DNA of 64,000 bases from Variovorax paradoxus. GTDB lineage: Bacteria; Pseudomonadota; Gammaproteobacteria; Burkholderiales; Burkholderiaceae_C. A program made the position numbers and the translations under genes. This document shows positions 56,965 to 64,000 of the stretch, one piece after another (position 1 is the first letter of the stretch; each line of letters starts with the position of its first letter). The DNA lies in the NCBI RefSeq assembly GCF_018614955.1, contig NZ_JAGGNV010000018.1, positions 95,113 to 159,112 on the forward strand, written 5' to 3'. The notes under the pieces were generated by a model. It ran no database searches and was not told the DNA's origin. It was given only the letters and a program-made list of their open reading frames with translations.

Positions 56965-57933
56965 TCAATCCACCTGAGCGCCCGAGCGCTTGACCAGCCC
57001 GGCCCATTTGCCGAGCTCGGTCTTGTTGAAGGGGCTCATCTCCTCGGCGCGCATCGGCTTCGACTCGATGCCCTGATCGCGCAGGCGCGCCATCACCTCG
57101 GGTTGCGCGAGCGCGGCGGCGCTGGCCGTGCGCAGCTGCGCCAGCGTGGCCGCGGGCGTGGCGGCCGGCGCGTACAACATGAACCAGGCAACGAGGTCGA
57201 AGTCGGCGATGCCCTGCTCCATCAGCGTCGGCACATCGCTCGCAGCCGCGCTGCGCACCGCGCCGCTCGCGCCCAGCGCGCGCAGCTTGCCGGCCTTGAT
57301 CTGCGGCATCACCGCGGCCGGGTGATAGAACATGAAGTCGACCTGCGACGAGATCACGCCCGTCAGCGCCATGGCGCCCTCCTTGAAGGGCACGTGCAGC
57401 ATCTTGCCGCCCAGGCGCTGCGCGAGCAGCTCGCCCGCGAGGTGGCCCGAGGTGCCGTTGCCGGCCGACGCGAAGGTCACGCCCTGCGGCCGCGCGGCGG
57501 CCTGGGCCAGGTCCTTCAGCGACTTGAGCGGCGACTCGGCCGCCACCACCAGCAGCGTCGGCGTGTAGCCGATGAAGGCCACCGGCGCGAAGTCGCGCAT
57601 CGGGTCGTAGGGCAGCTTGCTGAAGAGCGCCGCGTTGATGGCATGCGTGCCCACCGTGCCCATCACCAGCGTGCGGCCGTCGGGCGCCGACTTCGCGACC
57701 ATGTCGCTGCCGGTCGAGCCGCCCGCGCCGGCGCGGTTGTCGACGATCACCGTCTGCTGCAGCGCCTTGCCGAGCCCTTCGCCGACCACGCGTGCCACCG
57801 TGTCGGTGGTGGTGCCGGCGCCGAAGGGCACGACCATCTTGATCGGGCCCTTGTCTTGCGCCTGCGCAGCAGCATTGCCCAGAAGCATCACGCCCGCGGC
57901 GAGCAGGGCGCGCATCGTTGTCTTGAATCTCAT
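56965..57933 (-). CDS. Bug-family periplasmic solute-binding protein
   Basis: The product has 322 residues. It has a signal peptide ('LLAAGVMLLGNAAAQAQ') and the Bug motifs 'IKMVVPFGAGTTTDTVARVV' and 'VDNRAGAGGSTGSDMVA'. No TctA/TctB permease is encoded nearby, although a complete ABC importer is. The two receptors may bring different substrates to the same pathway, or the Bug protein may act in sensing. Confidence 0.92.
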   Translation of the reverse strand: MRFKTTMRALLAAGVMLLGNAAAQAQDKGPIKMVVPFGAGTTTDTVARVVGEGLGKALQQTVIVDNRAGAGGSTGSDMVAKSAPDGRTLVMGTVGTHAINAALFSKLPYDPMRDFAPVAFIGYTPTLLVVAAESPLKSLKDLAQAAARPQGVTFASAGNGTSGHLAGELLAQRLGGKMLHVPFKEGAMALTGVISSQVDFMFYHPAAVMPQIKAGKLRALGASGAVRSAAASDVPTLMEQGIADFDLVAWFMLYAPAATPAATLAQLRTASAAALAQPEVMARLRDQGIESKPMRAEEMSPFNKTELGKWAGLVKRSGAQVD

Positions 57934-57959
57934 TGCTTGTCTCCGTTGTCTCTATTTAT

Positions 57960-59096
57960 CTACTTGCGTTTCAGCGCGGCGCGTATCTCGTCGCTGTGCT
58001 CGCCCAGCATCGGCGGCGGCCGTACCTCGAGCGCGCGCTCGCCGTCGAAGCTGACCGGCGAACGCACCGTGCGAAACAGCCCCATCACCGGATGCTCGGC
58101 CGAGGTCATCAGCTGCAGGTGCTTGGCCTGCGGGTCTTCGAGCGCCTCGCTGGTGTCGTACATCGGCGCGTTCGGCACGTCCTCGCGCTGCAGGCGGCGG
58201 CACCATTCGTCGCGCGTCTGCGTGCGGAAGCGCTCGCCCAGCAGCGCGATCAGCGCCTCCTGGTTGTCGATGCGCGCGTCGCGGGTGGCGAAGCGCGGGT
58301 CCTGGAAGATGTCGGGCTGCTCGATCGCGACCGCCAGGCCCTGCCAGAACTTCTCGGGCGATGACATGTGCAGCGCGATCCACTTGTCGTCCGCGCAGCG
58401 CAGCACGTAGGACTGCGACACGCTGGGCCGGCTGTACGGCCCCATCACCTCGTCGACCTGGAAGAAATGCGTGAAGGCATCGAGGTTGAAATGCGCCATC
58501 GCCTCCAGCATCGACACCTCGACCTTGCGGCCGATGCCGGTGCGGCTGCGCTCGTACAGGGCGCCCAGCACGCCGTAGGCGGCGTAGAAGCCTGTGAGCG
58601 AATCAGCGATGGCCGGGCCGACCACGCGCGGGTTCTCGGGGTTCACCAGCAGGTTGAGAAAACCACTGGCCGCCTGCGCCACCGTGTCGTAGGCCGGCCG
58701 ATGGGCTGCTGGCCCGGTAGCGCCGAAGCCGCTGATGGCCACGTAGATCAGCTTCGGATTCAGCGCCTGCAGCCGCTCGGCGCCGACGCCCAGCTTCTCG
58801 GCCACGCCGGGCCGAAAGTTCTGGATGTAGACGTCGGCATCGGCGATCAGCGCGTCGAGCACTTCGCGGTCGGCGACGTCCTTGGTGTCGAGCGTGATGC
58901 TGCGCTTGTTGCGGTTGTAGGTCTGGTAGTGCGGGCTGTACAGGCCGTTCTTGAAGGCGCGGAACGGGTCGCCGGTTAACGGCTGCTCGACCTTGATCAC
59001 GTCCGCGCCGAGGTCCCCGAGCAGCATGCCGGCCGCCGGCCCCGTGATGAAGGTGCCCTGCTCGATGACCTTGAGGCCTTGGAGCACCGGGATCAT
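57960..59096 (-). CDS. CaiB/BaiF-family CoA transferase
   Basis: The product has 378 residues, family III CoA transferase: 'GLKVIEQGTFITGPAAGMLL', 'LGADVIKVEQPLTGDPFR' with 'YNRNKRSITLD', and the catalytic-Asp region 'YIQNFRPGVAEKLG'. It moves CoA between carboxylic acids. ATG 59096 overlaps the stop of the lyase gene (ATGA), so product stoichiometry is probably linked. It may activate the acid that the lyase then splits. Confidence 0.92.
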   Translation of the reverse strand: MIPVLQGLKVIEQGTFITGPAAGMLLGDLGADVIKVEQPLTGDPFRAFKNGLYSPHYQTYNRNKRSITLDTKDVADREVLDALIADADVYIQNFRPGVAEKLGVGAERLQALNPKLIYVAISGFGATGPAAHRPAYDTVAQAASGFLNLLVNPENPRVVGPAIADSLTGFYAAYGVLGALYERSRTGIGRKVEVSMLEAMAHFNLDAFTHFFQVDEVMGPYSRPSVSQSYVLRCADDKWIALHMSSPEKFWQGLAVAIEQPDIFQDPRFATRDARIDNQEALIALLGERFRTQTRDEWCRRLQREDVPNAPMYDTSEALEDPQAKHLQLMTSAEHPVMGLFRTVRSPVSFDGERALEVRPPPMLGEHSDEIRAALKRK

Positions 59097-59899
59097 TTGT
59101 GCTTCCCGAAACCCGGAGGCAGCTCGCCGTCGTATTCCATCTCGCGCGTCCCCTGGTAGGAGAGCGCAAAGCCGATCGGCTGGCGCATTTCTTCCACCAT
59201 GTGCGCGATCAGCCCCGCGGTGCGCGCGAGCATCGGCACGCCCTTGAGCCCTTCGACCGGAAAGCCCGCGCCCAGCAGCACCGACGGGATCGCGCCCGAG
59301 ACGTTGAGCTTGAGCGGCTTGCCCAGCAGCTCGGGCAAGAGCCTTTCGCATGCTTCCGCGATGTCGACGAAGCGCAGGTCGGTGTCCGCGGCCTTGGCCA
59401 CGTCGAACAGCGCGCCCACGCGCTCGTCGCGCTCCTTGTGCAGCGGATGGCCGTAGCCGGGAATCGAGCGCCCGGCGGCGCGCCAGGCCTGCATGACCGC
59501 GAGCGCGGCCTCGCCGAGTGCGGCGCCGGCCTTCACCTGCTCATCGATCTCGACATACATGCGCCCCGCCGTCTCCGACGAGCCGAGCACCACCGAGCCG
59601 CAGCCGAGGATGCCTGCCGCCACCGCGCCCTGCATCGCATCGGGCGCCGCGGCGAGGGTCATGCGCGCGGCCTGCACGCTGGGCACCAGGCCGTGCTCGG
59701 CGATGGCCACCAGCGTGGCGTTGAGCACCGCGGCCTGGCCCGGTGTCGGCTTCTGCCCTGTCAGCAGCAGAAAGAAATGGTCGACGAAGGAGAGCTTGCC
59801 GATCAGGTCCTTCGACAGGTCATACCCGCGAACGACGATGGTGTGGGCGTCCGAGGTGCAGATGGACGTGCGCGGCACGGTGGCCTTGCCGATCTTCAT
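59093..59899 (-). CDS. Citryl-CoA lyase / citrate-synthase-fold protein
   Basis: The product has 268 residues, the short citrate-synthase-fold group annotated as citryl-CoA lyase. The active-site His regions are visible as 'LGCGSVVLGSSE' and 'SIPGYGHPLHKERDERVGAL'. Compared with citrate synthase (about 430 residues) the N-terminal part is missing, as usual in this group. It would cleave, or form, a carbon-carbon bond in a 3-hydroxyacyl-CoA such as citryl-CoA. In this operon it probably works on the CoA ester made by the CaiB-type enzyme. Confidence 0.83.
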   Translation of the reverse strand: MKIGKATVPRTSICTSDAHTIVVRGYDLSKDLIGKLSFVDHFFLLLTGQKPTPGQAAVLNATLVAIAEHGLVPSVQAARMTLAAAPDAMQGAVAAGILGCGSVVLGSSETAGRMYVEIDEQVKAGAALGEAALAVMQAWRAAGRSIPGYGHPLHKERDERVGALFDVAKAADTDLRFVDIAEACERLLPELLGKPLKLNVSGAIPSVLLGAGFPVEGLKGVPMLARTAGLIAHMVEEMRQPIGFALSYQGTREMEYDGELPPGFGKHK

Positions 59900-59927
59900 A
59901 AGAGTCCTTGCATATAAGAAGAGAAGT

Positions 59928-60815
59928 TCAGGCCGGCACCGGCGCGAGCCGCACGTCGAAGCTCGCCGAGTGGTAGGGCACGCGCATCTCGCGCCCGTCC
60001 ACCGCCTTGCCCGGCGGGTGCGTCTCGAAGTCGACCACCAGGCTGTCGCGCTTGCCGAAGACCGCGTCCTGGTCGATGTACGGGCTGCCGCCGACGAACA
60101 CCTGCGTCGTCAGCGTCACGTGGCCCGGCGCCGAGACCTGCAGGTGGATGTGGCCGGGGCGGTAGATGCTGCGCTCGGCGGCATGCATCATCTGGCCCAC
60201 CGGGCCGTCGTCGGGAATCGGGTAGTAGGCCGGGCGGATCGACCAGAACCAGTAGCGCCCCTGCGCATCGGTGCGAAAGCGCCCGCGCGCCGCCATCGTC
60301 GGCTCGCTGCTGAGCTGCACGTCGTACTTGCCCTCGCCGTCGCCCGACCACACGTCGAGCAAGGCGCCTTCCAGCGGTGCGCCGTGCACATCAGTCACTC
60401 GACCCATGTAGAAGGTCGGCTCGCCGCGCGCGCCGCCGGTGATGTCGGCGCCCAGCGGCATGTCGGGCGCGCCGGCCCAGTAGAACGGCCCCTCGACCGT
60501 GGCCTCCGTCGCCTCGGTCGCGCCCTGCGCGCCGCCGCTGGCGCGCGCCTGATCCAGCGCCACCACCATCATCGAGAGGCCCAGCGTGTCCGACAGCAGG
60601 ATGAACTCCGGCCGCTTGTCGGTCGAGATCTGGCCGGTGGCTTCGAGAAACTTCATCGCCGCCAGCCACTCGTCGGGCTTCAGGTCGACCTCGCGCGCGA
60701 AGGCGTGGATGTGCGTGACCAGCGCCGTCATCAGCTCGCGCAGCCGCGGGTCGGGCGTCTTCGCGAAAGCCTCGATCACGTCCTGCGTGATGCTGTCCTG
60801 GTTGTAGTCCGCCAT
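59928..60815 (-). CDS. Intradiol ring-cleavage dioxygenase (catechol/hydroxyquinol type)
   Basis: The product has 295 residues, the length of catechol or hydroxyquinol 1,2-dioxygenases. The N-terminal helical dimerisation part ('DSITQDVIEAFAKTPDPRLR') is followed by the beta-sandwich: 'EGPFYWAGAP' (first Tyr ligand), 'RPAYYPIPDDGPVGQM' (second Tyr) and 'RPGHIHLQVSAPGH' (two His ligands), so all four Fe(III) ligands are present. ATG 60815 follows AGGAGAC. It is the first gene of the operon and is divergent from the LysR regulator. Confidence 0.92.
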   Translation of the reverse strand: MADYNQDSITQDVIEAFAKTPDPRLRELMTALVTHIHAFAREVDLKPDEWLAAMKFLEATGQISTDKRPEFILLSDTLGLSMMVVALDQARASGGAQGATEATEATVEGPFYWAGAPDMPLGADITGGARGEPTFYMGRVTDVHGAPLEGALLDVWSGDGEGKYDVQLSSEPTMAARGRFRTDAQGRYWFWSIRPAYYPIPDDGPVGQMMHAAERSIYRPGHIHLQVSAPGHVTLTTQVFVGGSPYIDQDAVFGKRDSLVVDFETHPPGKAVDGREMRVPYHSASFDVRLAPVPA

Positions 60816-60887
60816 GTCTTGTCTCCTGGTTCTGGCCGGACGATAGGCCGCGCAGATGGCCGCGACAAATGATGAATTTCCATGGAT

Positions 60888-60908
60888 ATGATCGATGGCA
60901 TCGATCAT
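60888..60908. promoter_or_regulatory. LysR operator candidate
   Basis: A perfect inverted repeat, ATGATCGAT (60888-60896) and ATCGATCAT (60900-60908) with the spacer GGC, lies 15 bases before the LysR start and 72 bases before the dioxygenase start. Its T-N11-A spacing is typical for LysR proteins. Confidence 0.7.
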
Positions 60909-60922
60909 TCGGGGGGGTTTGT

Positions 60923-61831
60923 ATGGAGATGAGGCATCTGCGCTACTTCGTCGCGCTGGCCGATTGCCTAAGCTTCACGCGCGCGGCCGAGCGCGTGCAC
61001 GTGACCCAGTCGACCCTGTCGCACCAGATCAAGCAGCTCGAGGACGAGCTGGGCCAGCCGCTCTTCGAGCGCATCGGCAAGAAGGTGGTGACCACCGAAG
61101 CCGGCGAGCTGCTGCGCGGCTACGCTTCGCGCGCATTGAAGGAGGTGGACCAGGGCGTGGCGCTGCTCAAGCCCGGCGCCGGGAACCTCACCGGCAAGGT
61201 GCGCATCGGCGCCACGCACACCTTCAACATCGGCCTCATCCCCGAATGCGTGGCGCAGTTCCTCGCGCGCCATCCGACGGTGCGCATCAGCGTCGAGGAG
61301 CTCGCCGCCGAAGTCATCGCCGCGCGGCTGCGCGACGGCGAGATGGACCTCGGCATCTCCTACCGCCCGCAAGACTCGGCCGGCCTGTGGTTCGAGCCGC
61401 TCTACAACGAGGAGATGGTGCTGGTCGTCTCGACGAACCACCCGCTCGCCGGCCGCAAGCGCATCCGCATGGTGGAGCTGCACCGGCAAGACCTGGTGCT
61501 CGTCTCATCCGCCTTCTCGACCCGCACCATGCTCGACGAGTGCTTCCACGCCTGCGGCGCCGAGCCGACCGTGGTGGCCGAGATGTCGACCGTGGCGCCG
61601 ATGCTCGCGCTGGTGGCGCGCACGATGATCGGCTCGATCGTGGCGATCAATGCGGTGCCGGAGGCGATGGCGGGACTGAAGGTGATTCCGCTCGAAAGCC
61701 CGACGCCGATTCGGACGCCGGGGATCTTGTGGCGGCTGAAGGAGGCGAAGCCGGCTGCGGTGCAGTCATTTGCTGTGATCTTGAGGAAGACGGCGTTGAG
61801 TAACAGCCTCAGGCGCGAAGGGCCGGGGTAA
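60923..61831 (+). CDS. LysR-family transcriptional regulator (CynR/CbbR-like)
   Basis: The product has 302 residues. The HTH ('MRHLRYFVALADCLSFTRAA', 'RVHVTQSTLSHQIKQLEDEL') is followed by a LysR substrate-binding domain ('GKVRIGATHTFNIGLIPECV'). ATG 60923 follows a run of seven G; ATG 60929 is an alternative. It is divergent from the dioxygenase operon, and a long palindrome sits between the two, so it is the likely activator and self-repressor. Confidence 0.9.
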   Translation: MEMRHLRYFVALADCLSFTRAAERVHVTQSTLSHQIKQLEDELGQPLFERIGKKVVTTEAGELLRGYASRALKEVDQGVALLKPGAGNLTGKVRIGATHTFNIGLIPECVAQFLARHPTVRISVEELAAEVIAARLRDGEMDLGISYRPQDSAGLWFEPLYNEEMVLVVSTNHPLAGRKRIRMVELHRQDLVLVSSAFSTRTMLDECFHACGAEPTVVAEMSTVAPMLALVARTMIGSIVAINAVPEAMAGLKVIPLESPTPIRTPGILWRLKEAKPAAVQSFAVILRKTALSNSLRREGPG

Positions 61832-61871
61832 GAAATGGGGGCTCGATGGTTCGACTTGCCGTCTCCGCTAC

Positions 61872-62495
61872 CTACGTCATGAACTTCACCGGCTGACGCA
61901 GGATTGTTTTGAGCTTGGCCGATTCAGTTCTACGCGGATCGCTCAGATAGATCTCATGGTGTGGGCCGTTGAAGGCCATCCCCTTGTTCGGCATCACCTC
62001 ACCATGGAGCCGGGCCAGAACCGAACCTTCCTCGTCATAGCTACCCACATGCAGGGTCTGGAGCGACAGCCCTTCACCATAGGGTTCGAGGCGCAGGCTT
62101 TGCGGGGGCTGGCCGAGCTTACCGCTCGTCTTGGCCACCGCGTTCTCGAACATGTCACGGGTGACGAAATCAGGGACCATGATCATCATCGTCCAGCGCC
62201 ACTGGTCCTTATCGCGCGTGATGAAGCTCTTGGGATCGTCGGCCCACCACAATCCCTCCAGCGGCGGCACCACATAGTCCTTGCCGAGTGCCGCCTTCGC
62301 AGCGAACTTCGCGGCATAGCTGACCCCGTAGAGCCATTCGACCGCCGAACGGTAAGCTGGCGCGGTGTTGGGATCGCCTTCGCCGTCCACCTTGACGAAC
62401 TGCATCTGCGGCACTTCGACCGAAGCGAACTCCCCGGCAGGCGGGTTATAGAGTGGCTTAAGGGTCTTTTTGAAATCGATCTTCTCCATCCTCAT
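61872..62495 (-). CDS. GyrI-like small-molecule-binding protein
   Basis: From ATG 62495 the product has 207 residues. The conserved start 'MEKIDFKKTLKPLYNPPAGE' and 'MQFVKVDGEGDPNTAPAYRS' mark the GyrI-like (SRPBCC-independent, SHS2-type) stand-alone proteins; a second GyrI-like part follows ('GEVMPNKGMAFNGPHHEIYL'). There is no DNA-binding domain. ATG 62495 has GAGG six bases upstream; ATG 62489 is an in-frame alternative. Function unknown, possibly binding or hydrolysing a toxic small molecule. Confidence 0.85.
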   Translation of the reverse strand: MRMEKIDFKKTLKPLYNPPAGEFASVEVPQMQFVKVDGEGDPNTAPAYRSAVEWLYGVSYAAKFAAKAALGKDYVVPPLEGLWWADDPKSFITRDKDQWRWTMMIMVPDFVTRDMFENAVAKTSGKLGQPPQSLRLEPYGEGLSLQTLHVGSYDEEGSVLARLHGEVMPNKGMAFNGPHHEIYLSDPRRTESAKLKTILRQPVKFMT

Positions 62496-62871
62496 CTCAA
62501 TCCTCGCTCGTGTCGCCTTTCCACCCTCTGGCGTCATTTCCGCCTAGCGGTGATAACGACTGCGCTGGGCCCTTTGCGGCTTTCAGAACGCTCCAAAACG
62601 GTCGTCCAGTCGTTCGGCCCCGCTCATCGAGCGTTGACCACCAGAAATTAGGGCATCGCCTAGTTGCAGGCAAGGCTCGTTGATAGGACACGGCACGTCG
62701 CTGCAACACGCGCCAGAGTCCCGATGACGAAGCACCTTGGTTGCTCCCATCGCCACGCCTCAAAAATGAGGTCAAAAGGTTGCATTTACAGGAAACAATT
62801 TGTATCCTCCGGTCGCAACCTCCCTGCTCACGGGACGGTCGACTTCGCACAACGACAAGAAAGAGGATCAC
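62496..62871. other. Gene-poor spacer with candidate promoter
   Basis: I see no supported gene in these 376 bases. TTGCAT (62780-62785) and TATCCT (62803-62808) with a 17-base gap form a plausible sigma-70 promoter about 60 bases before the lipoprotein start at 62872. Confidence 0.45.
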
Positions 62872-63864
62872 ATGAGAGTTTTGATCGCGCTCGCGTTCAC
62901 CGCGGCGGTGGTAGGAGCATTGGGCGGCTGTGGGGGCGGGGGCGGTGGAGGCGGCGGAGGCTTCGCCGCAGCGGCACCATCCAGCCAGCCGCCTGTATCG
63001 GAATCTTCCCCGCCGCCGACGGGAGGCACGCCATCAGTCCCCGTTACTGAACCACCCTCCGTTCCACCGGGGCCTCCAGGGCCTTCAGGGCCTGGAGCGG
63101 GGCCCGGCTTCGCCTACACATACAAGACTGTTCCGCATGCAGTGTTCAGCGCCACGGCTGCGGCAGATCTATTGCCTCTGCTCAATCTGCCGGAGAACGC
63201 CGGCTTCGCTTACAGCGGATCTACTTCAACCGGAGAAGCGGTCCTGAGGAAAGGCAATGTCCCCGCCTATACGTTCGAGATCGGAACAGATGTCATTGCC
63301 GAAGGCCTGCGGGGCTACGTGCCGTACGCCTCTTTCCTGAACGGTCCAGAGCTTTATGGAAAGCCAACTTCCGAACCGGCAGACCTAGCGTACTGGTACG
63401 CCGGTTTGACCCTCGGGTCGATACCTGTCACCCCGACAGACCAAGTCCTAGAACGGCTCAACACGGTCGGCCAAAATGGATACTGTTTGATCGTGAATGA
63501 CCGTGTATACGGTGATATGGTAAGGAGGCGAGTCGAGCCGTCACCTGCAGTTTGCACGTTTGAAGCCACGCTGCCGCCAAGCTCAGACGACGACTACTTG
63601 AGGCTGCTCAACTCACAAGGCGCGCGAGGTTTCAAGAACACGTTTACCTATTTCGGCGTCATGTTTTGGCTCAAGGATACAACGCAGCAAGTGAGATACG
63701 ACTACTACTTCGTCGATCGTGCGACGACCGAAAACCAGTCGATGGCCCAACTGATTCAGGAAGGAGCGACGGGCGCACTGCCTTGGGGTTTGTCGTCTGC
63801 TACCAAGACGATTTTCTACCGCGTGACGAACTGCACCAGGCCCTGGATCTGCGGCCGAGGTTAG
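62872..63864 (+). CDS. Oligoglycine lipoprotein, hypothetical
   Basis: The product has 330 residues. The lipobox ('LGGC') is followed directly by ten Gly and 'FAAAAP', the same tether style as the two lipoproteins at 15313 and 17580. A Pro/Ser-rich stalk (about 40-80) leads to a soluble domain with 'GFAYSGSTSTGEAVLRKGNV' and a C-terminus with paired cysteines ('NCTRPWICG'). Codon use is less GC-biased at third positions than in core genes. I recognise no family. ATG 62872 has AGAGGA upstream. After its stop, 63865-64000 shows nothing I can support. Confidence 0.72.
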   Translation: MRVLIALAFTAAVVGALGGCGGGGGGGGGGFAAAAPSSQPPVSESSPPPTGGTPSVPVTEPPSVPPGPPGPSGPGAGPGFAYTYKTVPHAVFSATAAADLLPLLNLPENAGFAYSGSTSTGEAVLRKGNVPAYTFEIGTDVIAEGLRGYVPYASFLNGPELYGKPTSEPADLAYWYAGLTLGSIPVTPTDQVLERLNTVGQNGYCLIVNDRVYGDMVRRRVEPSPAVCTFEATLPPSSDDDYLRLLNSQGARGFKNTFTYFGVMFWLKDTTQQVRYDYYFVDRATTENQSMAQLIQEGATGALPWGLSSATKTIFYRVTNCTRPWICGRG

Positions 63865-64000
63865 TCCTTCATCTCTCGCCTGCGCACAGCACCTAAAACA
63901 GCGCCGGCGTCGGCGGCTGCTTAGGCTTTGGTTTCGGCTCCTTCGGCGGCAGTGGCTCCGGTGCACGAGCGGGTGTGGCGAAGGTCGGCTTCTATGAGGA

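Noticed and set aside
63865..64000. Minus-strand segment coding a Pro/Lys-rich tail ('PPKEPKPKPKQPP')
   Set aside because: It resembles a protein C-terminus, but a TAG stop lies in the same frame near the window edge, no start is visible, and too little sequence is present to support a gene.

Overview
The window is GC-rich and densely coding. The gene content points to a betaproteobacterium of the family Comamonadaceae, most like Variovorax. Reasons: lptD-surA-rsmA in a row without pdxA, a MaeB-type malic enzyme, two orphan Bug-type solute-binding proteins, a FAD/Fe-S 2-hydroxyacid dehydrogenase, and many LysR/GntR/MarR-controlled catabolic loci. The genus call rests on family recognition, not a database search.

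Layout. 1-2865: end of lptD, then surA and rsmA (outer-membrane biogenesis, 16S rRNA methylation). 2911-4006: an exported barnase-like RNase overlapping its barstar-like inhibitor. 4186-6525: maeB. 6682-12741: one-direction block of an SPFH protein, a DUF4178 protein, a DUF350 membrane protein, a membrane-anchored spermidine-synthase-like protein and a Tat-exported flavin amine oxidoreductase. This looks like a membrane/polyamine unit; speD lies at 20849-21241. 12825-13792: ParD-like antitoxin plus zeta-like toxin. 13789-15174: pepP. 15191-20093: two tandem paralogous lipoprotein genes, both with TTG starts and a duplicated, apparently structured 5' leader. 20112-24442: sugar nucleotidyltransferase, speD, tkt, gap. 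24497-29779: small enzymes (ABM monooxygenase, alpha/beta hydrolase, M14 peptidase, two VOC proteins, TetR, 3-methyladenine glycosylase) and a broken MBL-fold gene.

29724-34970 is one 1748-residue lipopeptide synthetase (FAAL-PCP-C-A-PCP) with no thioesterase and no other biosynthetic genes around it. 35111-37113 holds small hypothetical genes and a GNAT protein. 37126-44020 is a GntR-controlled divergent catabolic locus. 44045-51168 mixes MarR regulators, an EamA exporter, a NUDIX hydrolase, exported small proteins and gene fragments (tctA, metE-like).

51353-60815 is a ten-gene-function operon in nine reading frames on the minus strand, divergent from a LysR gene. In transcription order it has an intradiol dioxygenase, a citryl-CoA-lyase-like protein, a CoA transferase, a Bug protein, a branched-chain-type ABC importer with a LivM-LivG fusion, and a MetE-like methyltransferase. 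I infer import and breakdown of an aromatic or acid compound. A perfect 9-bp-arm palindrome sits between the operon and its LysR regulator. The window ends with a GyrI-like protein and a third oligoglycine lipoprotein.

The best candidates for something undescribed are the duplicated leader before the tandem lipoproteins, the membrane/polyamine block, the lone FAAL-NRPS and the dioxygenase/CoA-transferase/lyase operon.
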